Positions 59,121 to 64,000 of a stretch of 64,000 nucleotides of DNA are shown here, one piece after another. The translations under genes were made by a program, and so were the position numbers. This DNA is from Hydrogenophaga sp. Lineage in GTDB: Bacteria > Pseudomonadota > Gammaproteobacteria > Burkholderiales > Burkholderiaceae_C. The notes below the pieces were generated by a model that had not been told where the DNA came from, did no database searches, and saw only the letters and a program-made list of their open reading frames with translations. The stretch is from NCBI RefSeq assembly GCF_025699295.1, contig NZ_JAILWB010000001.1, positions 248,001 to 312,000 of the forward strand, read 5' to 3'. Each line of letters begins with the position of its first letter. The stretch's first letter is position 1.

Positions 59121-60602
59121 ATGTCCACCCCCGTCCACCCGGTTGATGAAGTCCTGCCCGCCGGCAAGCTCACCGCCCTCGGCCTGCAACACGTGCTGGT
59201 GATGTACGCCGGCGCAGTCGCCGTGCCGCTCATCGTGGGCCGCGCGCTCAAGCTCAGCCCCGAGCAGGTGGCCATGCTGATCTCGGCCGACCTGTTCTGC
59301 TGTGGTCTGGTCACACTGATCCAGTCACTCGGCGCCACGCAATGGTTCGGGATCAAGCTGCCGGTGATGATGGGCGTGACGTTCGCCTCCGTGGCGCCCA
59401 TGGTCGCCATGGCCAACAGCAACCCGGGTGTGCAGGGCGCGGGTCTGATCTTCGGCTCCATCATCGGCGCGGGCGTGGTCTCCATCGCCATCGCACCCGT
59501 CGTCAGCCGCATGCTGCGCTTCTTCCCGCCCGTGGTCACCGGCACCATCATCGCGGTGATCGGCATCAGCCTCATGCGCATCGGCATCAACTGGATCTTC
59601 GGCAACCCCTTCGGCCCGACCGCGCCCAGCATCCCCAACCCCGAACACCTGCAGTGGCTCGACACCGTGAAGCAGGCCTCAGCCAGCGGCGCGGTGCCCG
59701 AGATACCCAGGGGCATGGCCATCGTGGGCAGCGTGCCCAACCCGGCCTATGCCCAGGCGCCCCACATCGCCATCGCCGCCATCGTGCTGGCCGCGATCCT
59801 GCTCATCGCGAAGTACGCCCGGGGCTTCATCGCCAACATCTCGGTGCTGCTGGGCATCGTCATCGGTGGTGCCATCGCCACCGCGGCTGGCCTGATGCAT
59901 TTCGACAAGGTCGGCAAGGCCCAGTGGTTCGATCTGGTGCTGCCGTTCGAGATCGCCGCGCCTGTCTTCGACCCCATCCTGATCCTGACCATGAGCCTGG
60001 TGATGATCGTGGTGATGATCGAATCCACCGGCATGTTCCTCGCGCTGGGCGACATGACCGAGCGCAAGGTCGACCAGAAATCACTCACCGCCGGGCTGCG
60101 CACCGACGGCCTGGGCACGCTCATCGGCGGCATCTTCAACACCTTCCCGTACACCAGCTTCTCCCAGAACGTCGGCCTGGTCGGCGTCACCGGCGTGAAG
60201 AGCCGCTTCGTCTGCGTGGCCGGCGGCCTCATCCTCATCGTGCTCGGTCTGCTGCCCAAGATGGCCGCGCTGGTCGAATCGCTGCCCACCTTCGTGCTCG
60301 GCGGCGCGGGCCTGGTGATGTTCGGCATGGTCGCGGCCACCGGCATCCGCATCCTGGCCGGTGTGGACTACAAGGGCAACCGCAACAACCTGTTCATCGT
60401 GGCGGTGTCGATCGGCTTCGGCATGATCCCGCTGGTCGCGCCGAACTTCAAGCAGTGGATGCCGCACGCCATCCACCCGCTGATCGAGTCCGGCATCCTG
60501 CTGGCCTCCATCAGCGCCGTGGTGCTCAACCTGTATTTCAACGGCAGCCGGGGTGACGCCACCGCGGCAATCCACGCGGCGAAGCAGGCCGACGCGCACT
60601 GA
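59121..60602 (+). CDS. NCS2-family purine (urate/xanthine) permease
   Basis: Nucleobase:cation symporter of 493 aa with about 12-14 hydrophobic segments. GLQHVLVMYAGAVAVPLIVG at about 21-40 is the NCS2 opening. The substrate-site region IESTGMFLALGDMTER and the signature stretch DGLGTLIGGIFNT, then FPYTSFSQNVGLVGVTGVKSR, fit the UacT/XanQ/PbuX-type purine carriers. Context with puuD and uraH points to urate or xanthine. An operator-like site precedes it and a strong terminator follows. Confidence 0.94.
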   Translation: MSTPVHPVDEVLPAGKLTALGLQHVLVMYAGAVAVPLIVGRALKLSPEQVAMLISADLFCCGLVTLIQSLGATQWFGIKLPVMMGVTFASVAPMVAMANSNPGVQGAGLIFGSIIGAGVVSIAIAPVVSRMLRFFPPVVTGTIIAVIGISLMRIGINWIFGNPFGPTAPSIPNPEHLQWLDTVKQASASGAVPEIPRGMAIVGSVPNPAYAQAPHIAIAAIVLAAILLIAKYARGFIANISVLLGIVIGGAIATAAGLMHFDKVGKAQWFDLVLPFEIAAPVFDPILILTMSLVMIVVMIESTGMFLALGDMTERKVDQKSLTAGLRTDGLGTLIGGIFNTFPYTSFSQNVGLVGVTGVKSRFVCVAGGLILIVLGLLPKMAALVESLPTFVLGGAGLVMFGMVAATGIRILAGVDYKGNRNNLFIVAVSIGFGMIPLVAPNFKQWMPHAIHPLIESGILLASISAVVLNLYFNGSRGDATAAIHAAKQADAH

Positions 60603-60626
60603 AGCGGCCGACCTGCCCCTCACGAC

Positions 60627-60650
60627 AGGCCCCACCCCGGGGCCTTTTTT
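60627..60650 (+). terminator. Intrinsic terminator after the NCS2 permease
   Basis: AGGCCCC (60627-60633), 5-nt loop, GGGGCCT (60639-60645) with TTTTTT (60645-60650). It lies 24 bp after the permease stop. Confidence 0.88.
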
Positions 60651-60747
60651 CATGCACCGAGCCACCCTGATCTGGTGCAAGCCCCGATGTGGTGCGCACC
60701 ATTTAGGGTTAGCCTCGATGCCGCCTCAACCCCGTCCGGCGAAAATC

Positions 60748-60755
60748 TGTATACA
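60748..60755. promoter_or_regulatory. TGTATACA operator-like site upstream of the ABC transporter
   Basis: TGTATACA in the context AAATC-TGTATACA-CATTCT, 134 bp before the binding-protein gene. The 287-bp gap between the permease and the binding-protein gene otherwise holds only the permease terminator and no recognisable small gene. Confidence 0.65.
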
Positions 60756-60889
60756 CATTCTGTGCTCAAAAGGCGCGCGGGCGCCCGATGTCCCTTGTGC
60801 GCGCGGTTGGCACCTTTATTGCTGACACTGCCGTACGCCCGGGTGACGACAGAGCCACTCCCTGCAACCCGCCTTTCCCAGGAGAAACC

Positions 60890-61924
60890 ATGAACAAGCG
60901 CCATTTCATCAAGACCGCCGCCACGCTGGTCGCCGCAGCCGCCTTCGGCAGCAGCGCCCACGCACAGACGCCCATCAAGTTCCAGCTCGACTGGCGTTTC
61001 GAAGGTCCTGCCGCGCTGTTCCTGCAGCCTGCCGCCAAGGGTTACTTCAAGGCCGCCGGGCTGGACGTGACGATCGACTCCGGCAACGGCTCGGGCGGCA
61101 CCGTCACGCGCGTGGCCTCAGGCAGCTACGACATGGGCTTTGCCGATCTCGCCGCCCTGATGGAATTCCACGCCAACAACCCGGACGCCCCGAACAAGCC
61201 GGTGGCCGTGATGATGGTCTACAACAACACGCCGGCCGCGGTGCTCGCGCTCAGGAAGAGCGGCATCACCAAGCCCGCCGACCTCAACGGCAAGAAGCTT
61301 GGCGCGCCGGTGTTCGACGCTGGACGCAAGGCCTACCCGATCTTCCAGAAGGCCAACAACATCACCACCGCCAACTGGACCTCGATGGACCCGCCGCTGC
61401 GCGAGACCATGCTGGTGCGCGGCGACATCGACGCCATCACCGGCTTCTCGTTCACCTCGCTGCTCAACCTGGAAGCGCGCGGCGTCAAGCCCGAGGACGT
61501 GGTCATCATGCCCTACGGTGACCACGGCGTGAAACTGTACGGCAACGTCATCATTGCCTCGCCGAAGATGATCAAGGAGAACCCGGCCGCCGTGAAAGCC
61601 TTCCTCACCGCATTCGCCAAGGGCGCCAAGGAAGTCATCGCCAACCCCGCTGCCAGCATCGAAACCGTGAAGGCGCGCGACGGCATCATCAACGTGCCGC
61701 TGGAGACCCGCCGCCTGGCCATGGCCATCGACTCCGTGATCGCCAGCCCGGACGCGCGCAAGGAAGGCTTCGGCCAGGTCAACCCGGGTCGCCTCTCGCT
61801 GATGGCCTCCCAGGTGTCCGATGCCTACGGCACCAAGACCCGCATCGATCCGGCCGCAGTCTGGAACGGTTCGATGCTGCCCGCCGCGGCCGACCTCAAC
61901 ATCCTGCCGCCGGCGAAGAAGTAA
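60890..61924 (+). CDS. ABC transporter substrate-binding protein (NMT1/SsuA-like)
   Basis: Periplasmic binding protein of 344 aa. A signal peptide (NKRHFIKTAATLVAAAAFG) ends at AHAQ near residue 25; the KRHFIK start resembles a weak Tat motif. The mature part begins IKFQLDWRFEGPAALFLQPAAKG, a pattern of the NMT1/THI5-like family used for pyrimidine precursors, sulfonates and nitrate. AGGAGAA precedes the ATG. The operator and the deaminase downstream suggest a purine or related base as ligand, which is inference. Confidence 0.92.
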   Translation: MNKRHFIKTAATLVAAAAFGSSAHAQTPIKFQLDWRFEGPAALFLQPAAKGYFKAAGLDVTIDSGNGSGGTVTRVASGSYDMGFADLAALMEFHANNPDAPNKPVAVMMVYNNTPAAVLALRKSGITKPADLNGKKLGAPVFDAGRKAYPIFQKANNITTANWTSMDPPLRETMLVRGDIDAITGFSFTSLLNLEARGVKPEDVVIMPYGDHGVKLYGNVIIASPKMIKENPAAVKAFLTAFAKGAKEVIANPAASIETVKARDGIINVPLETRRLAMAIDSVIASPDARKEGFGQVNPGRLSLMASQVSDAYGTKTRIDPAAVWNGSMLPAAADLNILPPAKK

Positions 61925-61947
61925 GCACCCCCAAAGGCCTCTGGCCC

Positions 61948-61981
61948 AGGCCAGCCTCCCTGCGGCGGCTGGCCTTTTTTT
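61948..61981 (+). terminator. Intercistronic terminator between binding protein and ATPase
   Basis: AGGCCAGCC (61948-61956), a 10-nt loop, and GGCTGGCCT (61967-61975) form a perfect 9-bp stem followed by seven T residues. It is 13 bp ahead of the ATPase start, so partial read-through would give more binding protein than ATPase. Confidence 0.83.
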
Positions 61982-61993
61982 CAGGAAGACCCC

Positions 61994-62815
61994 ATGCAAG
62001 ACACCTCCAGCGAACAGCCCTTCGTCGATTTCGACCAGGTCTGGCTGGCCTACAACGACGACCTGCTGGCGAAGAACGTCTTCGCGGTGGAGGACATCAA
62101 CCTGCAGGTGAAACATGGCGAGTTCATCGCCATCGTCGGCCCTTCGGGTTGCGGCAAGTCCACCTTCATGAAGCTCACCACCGGCCTGCGCATGCCCAGC
62201 ATGGGCAAGATCCGCATCGACGGCCAGCCCGTCACCGGCCCGCTGAAAATCTCGGGCATGGCCTTCCAGGCGCCTTCCCTGCTGCCCTGGCGCACCACGC
62301 TGGACAACGTGCTGCTGCCACTGGAGATCGTCGAGCCGTACCGCAGCCAGTTCAAGGACCGCCGCAAGGAGTTCGAGGAACGCGCGAAGAAGCTGCTGGC
62401 CAGCGTAGGGCTGGGCGGTATGGAAAAGAAGTTTCCCTGGGAGCTTTCGGGCGGCATGCAACAGCGCGCCAGCATCTGCCGCGCGCTCATCCACGAACCC
62501 AAGATGCTGCTGCTCGACGAACCCTTCGGCGCGCTCGACGCCTTCACGCGCGAGGAACTGTGGTGCACGCTGCGCGACCTCTGGGAGGCGCAGCGCTTCA
62601 ACGTCATCCTGGTCACGCACGACCTGCGCGAATCGGTCTTCCTGGCCGACACGGTCTACTGCATGAGCAAGAGCCCGGGGCGTTTCGTGGTGCAGCGCGA
62701 GATCCCGATACCGCGCACGCGCGAGCTGGAAGTGACCTACACCAAGGAGTTCTCCGACATCGTGCTCGAACTGCGTGGCCACATCGGTGCCATGCGCACC
62801 CCCGTCAACCAGTGA
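61994..62815 (+). CDS. ABC transporter ATP-binding protein (SsuB/TauB-type)
   Basis: ATPase of 273 aa. Walker A GPSGCGKST is at 49-57, the Q-loop is in AFQAPSLLPWRT, the signature is LSGGMQQRASICRAL, Walker B is MLLLDEPFGALD and the H-loop is LVTHDLRE. The subtype is that of nitrate/sulfonate/bicarbonate or pyrimidine-precursor importers. It pairs with the binding protein and the permease on either side. Confidence 0.95.
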   Translation: MQDTSSEQPFVDFDQVWLAYNDDLLAKNVFAVEDINLQVKHGEFIAIVGPSGCGKSTFMKLTTGLRMPSMGKIRIDGQPVTGPLKISGMAFQAPSLLPWRTTLDNVLLPLEIVEPYRSQFKDRRKEFEERAKKLLASVGLGGMEKKFPWELSGGMQQRASICRALIHEPKMLLLDEPFGALDAFTREELWCTLRDLWEAQRFNVILVTHDLRESVFLADTVYCMSKSPGRFVVQREIPIPRTRELEVTYTKEFSDIVLELRGHIGAMRTPVNQ

Positions 62816-62834
62816 GCGCGCGAGGATATTCACC

Positions 62835-63602
62835 ATGAAAACCAAACACATGGAACGCTGGTCGCCGCTGCTGCTGCTGCTGGCCATCGTCGTCATCTGG
62901 GAAGTCATCACCAGCGGCTTCGGTGTCTCCGAGTTCATCTTCCCCAGCCCTTCGCGCATCTGGGAACAGACGCTGGAGCACAAGGTCACCATCCTGGGTC
63001 ACGCCTGGCGCACCTACTGGGTCACCATGGCGGGCTTCGGCATCGCCATCGTGGTGGGGGTGCTGCTGGGTTTCCTGATCGGCAGTTCGCGCCTGGCCTA
63101 CGCGGCGGTCTACCCGCTGATGACGGCCTTCAACGCCCTGCCCAAGGCGGCCTTCGTGCCGATCCTGGTCGTGTGGTTCGGCATCGGCGTGGGCCCGGCC
63201 ATCCTCACGGCCTTTCTGATCAGCTTCTTCCCCATCATGGTGAACATCGCCACCGGTCTGGCCACGCTGGAGCCCGAGCTGGAGGACGTGCTGCGCGTGC
63301 TCGGCGCCAAGCGCTGGGATGTGCTGATCAAGGTCGGCCTGCCGCGCTCCATGCCCTACTTCTTCGGCTCGCTCAAGGTGGCCATCACGCTGGCCTTCGT
63401 GGGCACCACGGTGTCCGAGATGACGGCGTCGAACGAGGGCATCGGCTACCTGTTGATCTCGGCCGGTTCGTCGATGCAGATGGGCCTGGCGTTCAGCGGC
63501 CTGCTGGTGGTGGGCGTGATGGCGATGGTGATGTACGAGCTGTTCAGTTTCATCGAGAAGCACACCACGGGCTGGGCGCACCGGGGCTCGCAGAACACAT
63601 GA
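62835..63602 (+). CDS. ABC transporter permease (SsuC/TauC-type)
   Basis: Integral membrane component of 255 aa with about six hydrophobic helices, the first at 10-28 (SPLLLLLAIVVIWEVIT). The EAA-like loop is in LEDVLRVLGAKRWDVLIKVGLPRSMPYF, which contacts the ATPase. I chose the ATG at 62835 after GAGGAT. The stop overlaps the start of the deaminase gene by 4 bp (ATGA), so transporter and deaminase are translationally coupled. Confidence 0.95.
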   Translation: MKTKHMERWSPLLLLLAIVVIWEVITSGFGVSEFIFPSPSRIWEQTLEHKVTILGHAWRTYWVTMAGFGIAIVVGVLLGFLIGSSRLAYAAVYPLMTAFNALPKAAFVPILVVWFGIGVGPAILTAFLISFFPIMVNIATGLATLEPELEDVLRVLGAKRWDVLIKVGLPRSMPYFFGSLKVAITLAFVGTTVSEMTASNEGIGYLLISAGSSMQMGLAFSGLLVVGVMAMVMYELFSFIEKHTTGWAHRGSQNT

Positions 63603-64000
63603 GCCCGGAGCAGGTGTCAAGACACTTGCGCCGCGCCAACGAGGTGGCGCGCCGTGCGGCGGGCATGGGCCGCCATCCCTTTGGTGCCTTGCTGGTAGCG
63701 CCCGACGGCGAGACGGTGCTGGCCGAGCAGGGCAACATCGATACGGTGAACCATGCGGAGTCAACGCTGGCGCGCACCGTGGCCGACAACTTTCCCGGCG
63801 AGTACCTCGCGCGCTGCACCCTGGTGACGACCTTCGAGCCGTGCGCGATGTGCACGGGCACGCTCTACTGGGCGAACATCGGGCGTGTGGTCTATGGCGC
63901 GAGTGAAGAGGCTTTGCTCGCGCTGACCGGCAACCACGACGAGAACCCGACGCTGTCCCTGCCTTGCCGCGAGGTGCTGGCACGTGGACAGAAAAACATC
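63599..64000 (+). CDS. Nucleoside/guanine deaminase-like protein (3' end outside window)
   Basis: The frame starts at ATG 63599 and is still open at the right edge after 134 codons. It is a zinc deaminase of the cytidine/tRNA-adenosine deaminase superfamily: H52 and E54 in VNHAEST bind zinc and shuttle protons, and C82 and C85 in TFEPCAMCTGTLYW complete the zinc site. The compact form with GRHPFGALLVAPDG resembles bacterial guanine deaminases (GuaD of the CDA type), which convert guanine to xanthine. That substrate fits the purine locus and the coupled ABC transporter, but is not proven by the sequence. Confidence 0.9.
   Translation, partial: MSPEQVSRHLRRANEVARRAAGMGRHPFGALLVAPDGETVLAEQGNIDTVNHAESTLARTVADNFPGEYLARCTLVTTFEPCAMCTGTLYWANIGRVVYGASEEALLALTGNHDENPTLSLPCREVLARGQKNI

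Overview
The window is a dense, GC-rich bacterial chromosome segment with short intergenic gaps and many ATGA/TGATG gene junctions. Gene content and order (sdhCDAB-sdhE-gltA, leuCDB-asd-fimV-truA-trpFBA-accD, rpmF-plsX-fab-rpoE-rseAB-mucD-lepA-lepB-rnc-era-recO-pdxJ-acpS) are those of a beta-proteobacterium of the order Burkholderiales, most likely Comamonadaceae (a Hydrogenophaga-like genus is my guess). I see no rRNA, tRNA, insertion sequence, prophage, CRISPR array or defence island.

Layout. 1-5.9 kb: a GntR/HutC regulator (cut by the left edge), the succinate dehydrogenase operon with its flavinylation factor, and citrate synthase, closed by a clear terminator. 6-11.6 kb: a LysR regulator, leucine biosynthesis leuC-(entericidin-like lipoprotein)-leuD-leuB, and asd. 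11.8-19.7 kb: fimV, truA, trpF, trpB, trpA, accD and a Lon-N-terminal-domain protein. 19.7-39.4 kb, all on the minus strand: yceD, rpmF, plsX, fabH, fabD, fabG, acpP, fabF, a membrane protein, the sigma-E module rpoE-rseA-rseB-mucD, then lepA, lepB, a DUF4845 protein, rnc, era, recO, pdxJ, acpS and nagZ. 39.5-45.8 kb: maf, an RsmI-like methyltransferase, galU, manC, galE, sppA and a Rieske protein. 45.8-48.4 kb: a phosphoglycolate-phosphatase-like HAD protein and the glutathione-dependent formaldehyde oxidation pair adhC-fghA.

48.5-64 kb is the accessory and most interesting part: a purine (urate/allantoin) catabolism locus. It holds urate hydroxylase puuD, xdhC, uraH, an FCD-type GntR regulator, allantoinase puuE, a gene that fuses OHCU decarboxylase (UraD) to an allantoate-amidohydrolase-like M20 domain, a second M20-type protein whose metal site looks incomplete, an NCS2 purine permease, an ABC transporter of the NMT1/SsuA class and, cut by the right edge, a guanine-deaminase-like nucleoside deaminase. 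Malic enzyme maeB sits inside this locus.

The 8-bp palindrome TGTATACA occurs four times in this locus, each time in a promoter region: upstream of puuD, between uraH and gntR, upstream of the NCS2 permease, and upstream of the ABC transporter. The best copy is a perfect 16-bp palindrome (AAAGTGTATACACTTT) in the 72-bp uraH/gntR gap. I infer that this is the operator of the FCD regulator and that the whole locus is one regulon. Smaller points of interest are terminator-like hairpins inside transcription units (before lepA, between rpmF and plsX, between the ABC binding protein and its ATPase), a strong 15-bp-stem hairpin before fimV, and a repeat-containing candidate operator before sdhC.
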